Of a stretch of 64,000 bases of DNA, positions 17,115 through 25,857 are shown one piece after another. The translations under genes and the position numbers were made by a program. The DNA is from Corynebacterium sp. HMSC04H06 (GTDB taxonomy: Bacteria; Actinomycetota; Actinomycetes; Mycobacteriales; Mycobacteriaceae). Positions within the stretch are counted from its first letter, which is position 1, and every line of letters begins with the position of its first letter. The stretch spans positions 62,001-126,000 of the forward strand of contig NZ_KV823421.1 of NCBI RefSeq assembly GCF_001815935.1, written 5' to 3'. The notes under the pieces were generated by a model. That model saw only the letters and a program-made list of their open reading frames with translations. It was not told the origin of the DNA and searched no databases.

Positions 17115-18686
17115 TTAGCTTTGCTCAGGCTTGACGATGGGGAACAAGACCGTCTCGCGAATACCCAGGCCGGTCAGAGCCATCAGCAGGCGATCGATAC
17201 CCATGCCGGTGCCGGCTGTCGGCGGCATGCCCTGCTCCATCGCGGCGAGGAAGTCCTCATCCAGAACCATGGCCTCCTCGTCGCCGCCGGCGGCCAGCCG
17301 GGCCTGATCCTCGAAGCGCTCGCGCTGGATGACCGGGTCGATGAGTTCGGAGTAGCCGGTGGCCAGCTCGAAGCCGCGCACGTAGAGGTCCCATTTTTCG
17401 GTGACCCCGGGCTGGGAGCGGTGCGAACGGGTCAGCGGGGAGGTCTCCACGGGGAAGTTCTTGACGAAGATCGGGCCCTCGAGCTGGTCCTCGCAGAGCA
17501 CCTCCCAGATTTCCTCCACCAGCTTGCCGTGGCCCCAGCCGGTGCCGACCTCGAGGCCGATGACGTCGGCGATACCCTTGAGCTCTTCCACGGAGGAGTC
17601 GATGGTTACCTCCGGCTGGCCCGGGAACTTCCGCGCCAGCGCCTCGTTCAGCGAGGGGTACATCTCAATCTCCGGCCATTCCTCGCCGCCGAAGTCGTAC
17701 TCGGTGCCGTCTGCCAGGGTGACCTTCTGCGAGCCGAAGACCTCCTGGGCCACCGCCTGGATGGACTCCCGGGTGGTGCGGGCGCAGTCGTTGTAGTCAC
17801 CCCAGGCCGCGTAGGTCTCGAGCATGGCGAACTCCGGCGAGTGGGACTTGTCGATGCCCTCGTTGCGGAAGTTGCGGTTAATCTCGAAGACGCGATCGAT
17901 GCCGCCGACCACGGCGCGCTTCAGGAACAGCTCGGGTGCAATGCGCAGGTAAAGGTCGATGTCCAGCGCGTTGGAGTGGGTCACGAACGGGCGTGCCGCC
18001 GCGCCCCCGTGCAGGGTCTGCAGCATCGGGGTCTCGATCTCGTTGAAGCCCTGGGACTCCAGGTAGTTGCGCAGGGCACGGACGACCTTGATGCGGATCA
18101 TGGCGTTGTCGCGCGCCTCCTTGCGCACGATGAGGTCGTTGTAGCGCTGGCGCACGCGGGTGTCCTCGGCCATGTCGGCGAAGGAGACCGGCAGCGGGCG
18201 CAGGGACTTCGAGGCCATGGTCCACTCGGTGGCCATCACGGACAGCTCGCCGCGGCGGGAAGAGATAACCCGGCCGGTCACGGAGATGAAGTCGCCCAGA
18301 TCGACGTCCTGCTTCCAGGCGTCGAGGCGTTCCTTGCCCACCTCGGCCTGGGAGAGCATGGCCTGCACCTGGGTGCCGTCGCCGTCCTGCAGCGTGGCGA
18401 AGCACAGCTTGCCGGTGTTGCGCATAAAGATAAGGCGCCCGGCGATGGAGACTACGTCCTCGGTCTCCTCCCCTACCGCCAGGTAGGTCACGCCTTCTTC
18501 CGAACCGGCGGCCTCGTCCTCAACCAGCACGCGGTACTTGGCACGCAAGTCGGCCAGGGAAGTGGTTCGGGCTACCGACACCGGGTAAGCCTCGGTGCCG
18601 TCAGCGAGCAGGCGGGCGCGCTTGTCGCGGCGGATCCGTAGCTGCTCCGGGATGTCTGGGGTCTCATTCTTCTTTTGCTCGCTCAC
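17115..18686 (-). CDS. lysS: Lysyl-tRNA synthetase, class II
   Basis: 523-aa class IIb aminoacyl-tRNA synthetase charging tRNA-Lys. An OB-fold anticodon-binding domain (~60-170) is followed by the catalytic core with motif 2 in [13 protein letters not shown] and motif 3 in [18 protein letters not shown] at 18686 ([19 protein letters not shown]) is preferred because it matches the usual corynebacterial N-terminus; the frame is open 28 codons further upstream. Neighbour clpC in the mycobacterial order supports the identity. Confidence 0.96.
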   Translation of the reverse strand: MSEQKKNETPDIPEQLRIRRDKRARLLADGTEAYPVSVARTTSLADLRAKYRVLVEDEAAGSEEGVTYLAVGEETEDVVSIAGRLIFMRNTGKLCFATLQDGDGTQVQAMLSQAEVGKERLDAWKQDVDLGDFISVTGRVISSRRGELSVMATEWTMASKSLRPLPVSFADMAEDTRVRQRYNDLIVRKEARDNAMIRIKVVRALRNYLESQGFNEIETPMLQTLHGGAAARPFVTHSNALDIDLYLRIAPELFLKRAVVGGIDRVFEINRNFRNEGIDKSHSPEFAMLETYAAWGDYNDCARTTRESIQAVAQEVFGSQKVTLADGTEYDFGGEEWPEIEMYPSLNEALARKFPGQPEVTIDSSVEELKGIADVIGLEVGTGWGHGKLVEEIWEVLCEDQLEGPIFVKNFPVETSPLTRSHRSQPGVTEKWDLYVRGFELATGYSELIDPVIQRERFEDQARLAAGGDEEAMVLDEDFLAAMEQGMPPTAGTGMGIDRLLMALTGLGIRETVLFPIVKPEQS

Positions 18687-18772
18687 GCCCAACAGGATAC
18701 CGCATGCCATCAGCCGCGGTGTTAACCCGCACTTCATGAAAACGTCGTCCACTAGCAACGTGAACCTCACTC

Positions 18773-18795
18773 CTTAGTTACCTCACCGAACTAAG
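18773..18795. promoter_or_regulatory. Inverted repeat upstream of the PhoX gene
   Basis: CTTAGTT-N9-AACTAAG, a 7-bp perfect inverted repeat ending 53 bp before the PhoX ATG, in the lysS-phoX divergent interval. It is a candidate operator; it does not resemble the tandem-repeat PhoR boxes described in C. glutamicum. Confidence 0.35.
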
Positions 18796-18848
18796 TTCTA
18801 GGCGCAACTTTCCATGACTTTCTGTAATCGAATTTGGAGCATTCACCC

Positions 18849-20915
18849 ATGGCACTAAAGGGCCGCAACCTTCTCAGTTCCTTGTTCACCTCCTCCCGTT
18901 CCAGTCTGACCTGCACCTACAAGTGCGGCAACGCCTGCTTCGGCGAGGCGGACAACCCCACCACCAACCCGTACTTCGGCGATCAGTTCAGCCGCCGCAC
19001 CGCGCTGCGCGCCGGCGGCCTGGGTGTTGTCGCCGTCGGCGGCAGCGCCGCCCTGGCCGCTTGCTCGGCCCCGGAAGAAAACGCCGGCGGCGCTTCTTCT
19101 ACCACCACGGAGGCTGAGGTGGAGCTGACCTCCGCCGAAGGCATGAAATTCGAGCCGGTCGAGCCCAACACCAAGGACGAGGTCGTCGTGCCAGAGGGCT
19201 ACCAGCAGTCCGTGCTCATCGCCTGGGGCGATCCGGTCATCGAGGGCGCGCCGGAATTCGACGTCCACAACCAGACCTCCCAGGACGCGGAGAAGCAGTT
19301 CGGCTTCAACAATGACTTCGCCGGCCTGGTGGACCACCCCAACGACCCGGAGCGTTTGGTCTACGTCTGCAGCCACGAATACACCACCGAGCCACAGATG
19401 TTCCCCGACTACGACGCAGAGAACCCCACCGAGGAGCACGCGAAGATCGGCTGGGCCAACCACGGCCTGACCGTGCTGGAGGTCTCCAAGGCCGAAGGCG
19501 GCAACCTGAAGCGCGAGTTCGGCCCGCTCAACCGCCGCATCACCCTGACCACGCCCTTCCGTCTGACCGGCCCGGCGGCTGGGTCTAAGTACGTAAAGAC
19601 GGACAAGGATCCGGAGGGCACCACCATCTCCGGCACCATGGCCAACTGCTCGGGTGGCGTTACCCCGTGGGGCACCATCCTGTCCGGCGAGGAGAACTTC
19701 GACGCCTACTTCGCCAACGCCAAGGTCGACGACGAGCGCGCGCAGAAGTCCCTGGATCGCTTCGGCTTCGAGGACGAGCCCTCCCAGCGCAAGTGGGAGC
19801 GCTTCGACGACCGCTTCGATATCTCCAAGACCCCGAACGAGCCGAACCGCTTTGGCTACGTCATCGAGCTGGACCCGCTCGACCCGCAGTCGACCCCCAT
19901 CAAGCACTCCGCCCTAGGCCGCTTCAAGCACGAGGCCGCCAACGTGCACGTGACCAAAGACGGCACGGTGGTCACCTACTCCGGCGACGACGCCCGCTTC
20001 GAGTACATCTACAAGTTCGTCTCCTCCCGCAAGATTAAGGAGGGCGACACCCGCCACAACATGACCATCCTGGACAACGGCACCCTCTACGTCGCCGAGC
20101 TGAAGGGCAACTCTCCGGAGGAGGAGATCGACGGCTCCGGCGTCCTGCCCGAGGACGGCAAGTTCGACGGCACCGGCGTGTGGAACAAGCTGCTGACCGT
20201 GGACGGCGACAAGGCCGAGTCCCACGTGGACGGCTTCAGCGCCGAAGAGGTCGCCATCTTCACCCGCGAGGCCGCCGACAAGGTGGGCGCGACCAAGATG
20301 GACCGCCCGGAGGACGTGGACATCCACCCGCAGACCGGCAAGGTCTACGCCGCCCTGACCAATAACTCCTACCGCGGCGCCACCGGCGAGGACGCGGAGA
20401 AGAATCAGGAGGACCCGAAGGAATGGGCCCCGGTCAAGGAGAACAAGAACGGCATGGTCATGGAGATCTCCGACGACCACGCCGGGGAAAAATTCACCTG
20501 GAACCTCTTCCTGGTCTGTGGCGACCCGGCCACCGCGGACTCCTACTTCGGCGGCTTCGACAAGGAGAAGGTCTCCCCGATTTCCTGCCCGGACAACCTG
20601 GCCTTCGACTCCCACGGCAACCTGTGGATCTCCACCGACGGCAACGCCCTGGAGTCCAACGACGGCCTGTACGCAGTCACCACGGAAGGCGAGACCCGCG
20701 GCGAGCTCAAGTGCTTCCTCACCGTCCCGACCGGGGCGGAGACCTGCGGGCCCATCGTCACCGACGAGCGCGTCATGGTCAACGTGCAGCACCCGGGCGA
20801 GGACGACGAGGCCGCCTTCGACGAGCCCTCTTCCCACTGGCCGGACGGTGGAAACTCCAACCCGCGCCCGGCTGTCGTCGTCGTGTGGAAGGATAACGGC
20901 AACATCGGAGTCTAA
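18849..20915 (+). CDS. phoX: PhoX family secreted alkaline phosphatase
   Basis: 688-aa Tat-exported phosphatase of the DUF839/PhoX type, which releases phosphate from phosphomonoesters with Ca/Fe cofactors. Before the Tat signal there is a 50-residue extension with a C-x3-C-x3-C cluster (CTYKCGNACFG). The Tat motif is SRRTALRAGG, followed by a hydrophobic stretch ending LAACS, a possible lipobox, so it may be a surface lipoprotein. Conserved core segments include NCSGGVTPWGTILSGEENFD and FKHEAANVHV. ATG 18849 has GGAG upstream. A strong terminator follows. Confidence 0.9.
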   Translation: MALKGRNLLSSLFTSSRSSLTCTYKCGNACFGEADNPTTNPYFGDQFSRRTALRAGGLGVVAVGGSAALAACSAPEENAGGASSTTTEAEVELTSAEGMKFEPVEPNTKDEVVVPEGYQQSVLIAWGDPVIEGAPEFDVHNQTSQDAEKQFGFNNDFAGLVDHPNDPERLVYVCSHEYTTEPQMFPDYDAENPTEEHAKIGWANHGLTVLEVSKAEGGNLKREFGPLNRRITLTTPFRLTGPAAGSKYVKTDKDPEGTTISGTMANCSGGVTPWGTILSGEENFDAYFANAKVDDERAQKSLDRFGFEDEPSQRKWERFDDRFDISKTPNEPNRFGYVIELDPLDPQSTPIKHSALGRFKHEAANVHVTKDGTVVTYSGDDARFEYIYKFVSSRKIKEGDTRHNMTILDNGTLYVAELKGNSPEEEIDGSGVLPEDGKFDGTGVWNKLLTVDGDKAESHVDGFSAEEVAIFTREAADKVGATKMDRPEDVDIHPQTGKVYAALTNNSYRGATGEDAEKNQEDPKEWAPVKENKNGMVMEISDDHAGEKFTWNLFLVCGDPATADSYFGGFDKEKVSPISCPDNLAFDSHGNLWISTDGNALESNDGLYAVTTEGETRGELKCFLTVPTGAETCGPIVTDERVMVNVQHPGEDDEAAFDEPSSHWPDGGNSNPRPAVVVVWKDNGNIGV

Positions 20916-20920
20916 GTCCT

Positions 20921-20952
20921 GAGCCCAGGCATCCCGCCTGGGCTCCTTTTTC
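20921..20952 (+). terminator. Rho-independent terminator of phoX
   Basis: 10-bp perfect stem GAGCCCAGGC/GCCTGGGCTC with a 5-nt loop, followed by CTTTTTC, 5 bp after the phoX stop. Confidence 0.88.
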
Positions 20953-20973
20953 GGATAAATATTCGAACACTTT

Positions 20974-20989
20974 TGCTACCTAGGTAGCA
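20974..20989. promoter_or_regulatory. 16-bp perfect palindrome upstream of the HNH gene
   Basis: TGCTACCT followed directly by its reverse complement AGGTAGCA, with no spacer, 70 bp before the HNH start in an AT-rich stretch. This is the form of a dimeric repressor operator. No regulator gene adjoins it. Confidence 0.5.
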
Positions 20990-21058
20990 CAATGTCAGCC
21001 AGGCGAGTATTATTCAAGTTACTTAGAACAAATTAGCTAACTTACTATCGGGGGAATA

Positions 21059-22273
21059 ATGCAGCCCTACTACACCGTCAACACTCCCTACTGTCCGACT
21101 GCTACCGCCTGCACCACCTACCGCCGCAACCACTACCACCTCTGGCAAGACCTCCGCCCTGCTCGCAGCGAAGATGACGAGCTCGCCATCAAACGTTTAG
21201 CCCTAAAAACCGGCGTCTCCTTCGGGCACGCCCGGGATTATTGCGAGAGTCTGGAACGGCTCGACACCTTGCCAGAATTGAAACAACTAGTCGAAACCCT
21301 TCACCACATCGAATTCAAGCAACTCACCCTCATTGATTCCGTACTCAACAAGCTAGGCACCGCCCCAGCGCCTGAATCGCTCGCGCGGATCGACGCCGGA
21401 ATTACCAGCTACCTCACCCCAGCGCAGCCCGCCCAGGCCCTGCCCCCCCACGAAAACCTCCGCCGGAAGCTCAACCGTCTCGTCCAAGCGGAACTGGAAT
21501 TTACCCAGCCCTCCCACGAACCGCCCCCACCGCACTATTCCGCCGGGCCCGTCGGCGCCAACCGAGGCGAGATCGTCGCGGAATACGACGCGGAAACCAC
21601 CGCCGCCATGGACGCGGCCATCCGGAAGGTCGCCGAGGACAACAACGTCAGCTCGGCCAAAGCGCTGGCCGGCCTCGTCCTAGGCAAGTACGGCTCGCCG
21701 CGCGTCGTCCTCAACATGTTCATGGCCCAAGACCTTCCGGACAGTGGCGGGTTCATCGACGGCTACGGCTGGGTCGACGCGGACACCGCCAACCGCATGG
21801 CCGAAAAATCCGACCACCGGCGCGACATGGCGGCCGCGGCCGAGAAGCACAGCCCGAACTACCAGACCCCGGAGGATATCAAGGCCTTCCTCAACGGCCG
21901 GGACGGCTGCTGCCGGTATCCGGACTGCAGCATCCCCGCCATCAGATGTCAGAAAGACCATTGCAAGGACTTCCGCGACGGCGGGGCCACCGCCGCGAGC
22001 AACCTGGTCAACCTCTGCCAGCACCACCACAACATCAAAACCGACGGCCGCGTGACCTATATTCTCGACCCGCGCACCGGCGCCGTGGTGTGGCTGTCTA
22101 ACGACGGCACCTGGGAGTCCACCTCCCCGGAAGGCCCGCTGTCCGCGAAAAACGTCAATTGGATGCGGACCATGGCTCAGACGCAGCACGCCCGGCGCGA
22201 CCGCGCGCACGCTAAAGCCACCTCCCCCATTTCAGAAAACCGGCCCCTCCACGAAACATTCGTGCCACAATAG
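21059..22273 (+). CDS. 13E12-type HNH endonuclease-domain protein (DUF222-like)
   Basis: 404-aa protein of the multicopy actinobacterial 13E12/DUF222 family. The N-terminal ~290 residues are helical with no recognised catalytic motif; the C-terminal HNH domain (~280-330) has GRDGCCRYPDC, then KDHCKDFRDGG, NLVNLCQHHHNIKTDGR. Two CxxC-like pairs could bind zinc. Biological role is unknown; the family is often linked to mobile or repetitive loci. ATG 21059 follows a GGGGGA site. It ends 31 bp before cstA on the same strand, so it may be cotranscribed with it. Confidence 0.82.
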   Translation: MQPYYTVNTPYCPTATACTTYRRNHYHLWQDLRPARSEDDELAIKRLALKTGVSFGHARDYCESLERLDTLPELKQLVETLHHIEFKQLTLIDSVLNKLGTAPAPESLARIDAGITSYLTPAQPAQALPPHENLRRKLNRLVQAELEFTQPSHEPPPPHYSAGPVGANRGEIVAEYDAETTAAMDAAIRKVAEDNNVSSAKALAGLVLGKYGSPRVVLNMFMAQDLPDSGGFIDGYGWVDADTANRMAEKSDHRRDMAAAAEKHSPNYQTPEDIKAFLNGRDGCCRYPDCSIPAIRCQKDHCKDFRDGGATAASNLVNLCQHHHNIKTDGRVTYILDPRTGAVVWLSNDGTWESTSPEGPLSAKNVNWMRTMAQTQHARRDRAHAKATSPISENRPLHETFVPQ

Positions 22274-22304
22274 TGATTCATTGCACACTTCGACGGAGGA
22301 TACC

Positions 22305-23969
22305 ATGAACTCACTCATCCTCGCTGCCATCGGCATCGTCATGATGGCCGCCGGATACTTTCTCTATTCCCGCTTCCTAGGAAACCGAATTTTCCGACTC
22401 TCCCCCGACTACGCCACCCCCGCGCACACCATGCGCGACGGCGTGGATTACGTCCCCACCAACAAGTACGTCCTGTGGGGGCACCACTTCACCTCCGTCG
22501 CCGGCGCAGCCCCCATCATCGGCCCGGCCGTGGCCGTCATCTGGGGCTGGCTACCCGCGTTCCTGTGGGTGACCATCGGCACCGTCCTCATGGCCGGAAT
22601 GCACGACCTCGGCGCGCTGTGGGCATCGCAGCGCCACAACGGCCAGTCCATCGGTACGCTCTCGGGCCGCTACATCGGCTCCCGCGGGCGCAACCTCTTC
22701 CTGGTCGTAATCTTCCTGCTCCTGCTGATGGTCAACACCGCCTTCGCGGTGGTCATCTCCAACCTGCTGGTCTCCACCCCGACCGCGGTCATCCCGACCT
22801 GGGGCGCCATCGTCGTGGCGCTGCTCATCGGCCAGGCCATCTACCGTTTTAACTGGAACCTGCCGGTGGTCTCCATCGTCGGCGTCGTGGCCCTCTACGC
22901 GCTGATGATTATCGGCGACCGCATGCCGGTGGTGCTTCCGGAGACCGTGCTCGGAATTCCGGCCAACGGCGTCTGGATCATCGCGCTGTTCATCTACGCT
23001 TTCGCGGCTTCCCTCCTTCCGGTCTGGGTGCTGCTCCAGCCGCGCGATTACATCAACGGCCTGCAGCTCTTCATCGGCCTGGGCATCCTCTACGGCGCCT
23101 TCCTGGTCACCGCCCCGGACATAGTCGCCCCCGCGCTTAACGGTGCCGTCCCAGACGGCACCCCGCCCATCTTCCCGCTGCTGTTCGTCACCATCGCCTG
23201 CGGCGCCATCTCCGGATTCCACGGCGTGGTGGCCTCAGGCACCTCCTCGAAGCAGCTGGACAAGGAAACCGACGCCCGATTTGTCGGATATTTCGGCGCG
23301 GTCGGCGAGGGCCTGCTGTCCCTGGGCACGATTATCACGACCACGGCCGGCTTCAAGACCCTCCGTGACTGGGAAGAGATCTACCACGAATTCAACGCCG
23401 GGGGCGTGGACGCCTTCGTCGCCGGCGGTGGCTCGCTGATGAACGAGGGCCTGGGTATCCCGACCTCGCTGTCGGCGACCATTCTCGCGACCATGGCGGT
23501 GCTCTTCGCCGCCACCACCATGGACTCGGGCATCCGCCTGCAGCGCCTGGTGGTCCAGGAAATCGGCGAGGTCGTCGGGGTGAAGATCGGTGCGCTCGTC
23601 GCAACCTTGATTGCGGTCGGCGTCGCCTTCACGCTGACCTTCTCCCAGGGCACCGACGGCTCGGGCGGCATGACCATCTGGCCGCTGTTCGGCACCACCA
23701 ACCAGCTGATGGCGGGCCTGACCCTGGCCGTCCTGGCGGTCATCCTGACCTACCTGCGCCGCCCCACGCTGCCGGTGCTCATCCCCTTCGCCTTCCTCAT
23801 GGTCATGTCCGTATGGGCACTCATCATTCAGCTCGGCACCTTCTGGCAGGAGCAGAACTGGCTGCTGCTGGTCATGGACATTATCATCCTCATCGCCGCG
23901 CTGTGGGTCACCGTCGAGGCGCTCGCTTCCCTCAAGCGGGCGCGGCGGCAACCGGAGCCGGTCCAATGA
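22305..23969 (+). CDS. cstA: Carbon starvation protein CstA (pyruvate/peptide transporter family)
   Basis: 554-aa membrane protein with about 16-18 hydrophobic segments. CstA proteins take up pyruvate in E. coli relatives and were described as peptide-utilisation proteins. Signature segments include YVLWGHHFTSVAGAAPIIGP, GTVLMAGMHDLGALW and GAISGFHGVVASGTSSKQL. ATG 22305 is chosen over an upstream TTG because GGAGG lies 7-8 nt before it. The ATGA at its end starts the next gene, forming cstA, CC-ending protein, ArsA-like ATPase. Confidence 0.93.
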   Translation: MNSLILAAIGIVMMAAGYFLYSRFLGNRIFRLSPDYATPAHTMRDGVDYVPTNKYVLWGHHFTSVAGAAPIIGPAVAVIWGWLPAFLWVTIGTVLMAGMHDLGALWASQRHNGQSIGTLSGRYIGSRGRNLFLVVIFLLLLMVNTAFAVVISNLLVSTPTAVIPTWGAIVVALLIGQAIYRFNWNLPVVSIVGVVALYALMIIGDRMPVVLPETVLGIPANGVWIIALFIYAFAASLLPVWVLLQPRDYINGLQLFIGLGILYGAFLVTAPDIVAPALNGAVPDGTPPIFPLLFVTIACGAISGFHGVVASGTSSKQLDKETDARFVGYFGAVGEGLLSLGTIITTTAGFKTLRDWEEIYHEFNAGGVDAFVAGGGSLMNEGLGIPTSLSATILATMAVLFAATTMDSGIRLQRLVVQEIGEVVGVKIGALVATLIAVGVAFTLTFSQGTDGSGGMTIWPLFGTTNQLMAGLTLAVLAVILTYLRRPTLPVLIPFAFLMVMSVWALIIQLGTFWQEQNWLLLVMDIIILIAALWVTVEALASLKRARRQPEPVQ

Positions 23970-24208
23970 GCCTGCGGCAACTTCTCCAGGATTTCTACGC
24001 CGGCCCCTACCGCGCGACCTTCGCGAAGGCGAGGCAGGAAGAGGATGACCTGTTCCTGCTGCTGGTGCTGTCAGAGGCGCTCGGCGTGCCCAACCCGGCG
24101 TCCTACTACACGCTGGAGCTGTTGCCGGTCGTCTACGACGAGTTCCACGACTGGCACCGGCGCATGGGGATGGACCGTTCCCCGCTGGAGGGAATCTCAT
24201 GCTGCTAA
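23966..24208 (+). CDS. Small protein ending in Cys-Cys (cory-CC-star family)
   Basis: 80-aa protein that starts at the ATGA overlapping the cstA stop. It begins MSLRQLLQDFYAGPYRATF, is helical with an acidic EEDD stretch and a hydrophobic LFLLLVLSEALG run, and ends exactly in ISCC. It matches the corynebacterial small family that RefSeq names cory-CC-star for the terminal CC. A terminal dicysteine could bind a soft metal, arsenite or a lipid; none of this is shown. It overlaps the ArsA-like ATPase by 10 bp, which suggests a shared role. Confidence 0.75.
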   Translation: MSLRQLLQDFYAGPYRATFAKARQEEDDLFLLLVLSEALGVPNPASYYTLELLPVVYDEFHDWHRRMGMDRSPLEGISCC

Positions 24209-25095
24209 AGCCCGTGACGTTTTTCGGCGGCAAGGGCGGCGTTGGCAAGACCACGCTGGCGGCCGCCGCGGCGTGGAAGGCCGCGCAGCAGTATTCGACG
24301 CTGCTGGTCTCCACGGACCCGGCGCACAACCTGGGCTACCTCTGGGATGTCTCACTGAATGATGCCCCCACGGCAGTCGCCGACCGCCTCGACATCGTGG
24401 AGGTTGACCCGGCCGAGGTCACGGAAAAGCACCTGACCGAGGTCCGGTCAACCATGCAGAAGATGATGCCGCAGCGGCTGCACTCGCAGGTCGACCACCA
24501 CCTGGACCTGGCGCGGCAGTCGCCCGGCACGCACGAATCCGCGCTGCTGGAGCGGATGGCGGACCTGGTCAATAGCGGATACGAGCGCATCATCTTCGAC
24601 ACCGCCCCCAGCGGCCACACCGCCCGCCTGGTGGAGCTGCCGGAAATCATGCAGGCGTGGACCGACGGGCTGCTGGAGCGGCGGGACCGCTCGGACCGGT
24701 TCACCTCGCTGGTGCGCGGACTGGGTGGAGACACCGACAAGGTGGACAAGCGCAACCAGGAAATTCGAAGCATCCTGTGGCGCCGGCGGGAGCGCTTCGT
24801 GCGACTGCGGGAAACGCTGCAGCAGGACTCGGAGTTTTACCTAGTTCTGACTCCCGAGCGGCTGCCGGTGCTAGAGACCAAGCAGTTCTACTCCCAGCTC
24901 CGGAAGAGCGGCATGACCATCGGCGGCGTGATTGTTAACCGACGCTCGCCGAAAGGGCAGGGCAGCTTTATGGATGCCCGCCGGCGGGTCGAGGACGAGG
25001 CCTTAAAAAGCCTGGGCCTGCCGACCGTGGAGGTGCCGCTACTGCCCGCGGACGTCGGACCGGAGCAACTCGGCTTCATCGCGGAGCTGCTCTGA
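24199..25095 (+). CDS. ArsA/Get3-like P-loop ATPase
   Basis: 298-aa single-domain deviant-Walker ATPase. The P-loop is GGKGGVGKTTLAAA with the signature Lys, switch I is STDPAHNLG, and the ArsA signature is DTAPSGHTARLVELP. Only one ATPase domain is present (E. coli ArsA has two), so it should act as a homodimer. No arsB, arsC or arsR lies nearby, so an arsenite-pump role is not supported; partnership with the Cys-Cys protein and CstA is suggested by the overlaps. The last 57 bp are antisense to the convergent PanC-like gene. Confidence 0.85.
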   Translation: MLLKPVTFFGGKGGVGKTTLAAAAAWKAAQQYSTLLVSTDPAHNLGYLWDVSLNDAPTAVADRLDIVEVDPAEVTEKHLTEVRSTMQKMMPQRLHSQVDHHLDLARQSPGTHESALLERMADLVNSGYERIIFDTAPSGHTARLVELPEIMQAWTDGLLERRDRSDRFTSLVRGLGGDTDKVDKRNQEIRSILWRRRERFVRLRETLQQDSEFYLVLTPERLPVLETKQFYSQLRKSGMTIGGVIVNRRSPKGQGSFMDARRRVEDEALKSLGLPTVEVPLLPADVGPEQLGFIAELL

Positions 25096-25857
25096 CTGGT
25101 ACTCGTCCCAGTTTTTGAAGCCCACGCCCAGCGGCAGGCCGACGTTGTCGATAAGCCGGATCCCTCCCAGGGTGGTGGCGACGAGGAGGCGGGCATCGCC
25201 CTGCTCGGGTGCGGGCCCAAGATCCTTGCCACGCACGGCGACGTAGTCGGGATCCACGCCGGCGGAGCGAAGGACGGACTCGGTGACCTCGAGGACGTGC
25301 TCGGCGCCGGCTTCTGCCGCGTGCGCCCCGGCGGTCAGCGCGGCGGAGATCACGGTGGCAGCGGTGCGGTGCTCGGCGGGCAGGCGGGTGTTGCGCAGGC
25401 TCATCGCCACGCCCTCGGCAGTGCGGACGGTGGGCACGCCGTGGAGGCTAACGCCCAGGTGCAGATCGCGCACGGCCTGGTTTAAGGCCAGGTTGTATTC
25501 GTAGTCCTTCTCCCCGACCACGACGTCGGAGGGACGTAGCGCGCCGATGAGCGCCAGCGGCAGCGCTAGGTCCTGAACGGGCTCCAGGCCCCGGTCGGGG
25601 GTCGGAACGGTGACGGTTTTTCCGTACGGCCAGAGGGTCTCGGCATCGTAGTGCCAGACCACGTCGGCGTCGGGGGCGCCGCCTTCCCGCAGTGCAACGA
25701 CCACGACGGCCGAGCGGATGGCGCGGGCCGCGCGGATGAGCGCCTGGTGGCCGGCGTGCACTCCGTCGCCCAGGATGACCAGCACGACGGGCCGGCCGGT
25801 TTTCGCGTACGCGCTGCCGACCATGCGGATCTTGGCAAGGTCACTGGTTTCGATCAT
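25039..25857 (-). CDS. Divergent PanC-like (pantoate-beta-alanine ligase family) protein
   Basis: 272 aa. Family landmarks remain: LGDGVHAGHQALI corresponds to the GALHEGH nucleotide-binding motif, VVGEKDYE to GEKDYQQ, and MSLRNTRL to the SSRN motif. But the pantoate-binding Asn-Pro-x-Gln-Phe segment is absent (the region reads VVVALREGGA) and the two Gln after EKDY are Glu-Tyr. Position upstream of the Rv3603c-like gene matches Rv3602c (panC). It may be an altered-function paralog or a regulatory relative. The start overlaps its upstream neighbour by 17 bp and the end overlaps the ArsA-like gene by 57 bp. Confidence 0.7.
   Translation of the reverse strand: MIETSDLAKIRMVGSAYAKTGRPVVLVILGDGVHAGHQALIRAARAIRSAVVVVALREGGAPDADVVWHYDAETLWPYGKTVTVPTPDRGLEPVQDLALPLALIGALRPSDVVVGEKDYEYNLALNQAVRDLHLGVSLHGVPTVRTAEGVAMSLRNTRLPAEHRTAATVISAALTAGAHAAEAGAEHVLEVTESVLRSAGVDPDYVAVRGKDLGPAPEQGDARLLVATTLGGIRLIDNVGLPLGVGFKNWDEYQSEQLRDEAELLRSDVRGQ

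Noticed and set aside
24199-25095. Arsenic resistance operon
   Set aside because: Only an ArsA-like ATPase is present; no arsB/acr3, arsC or arsR gene lies anywhere in the window.
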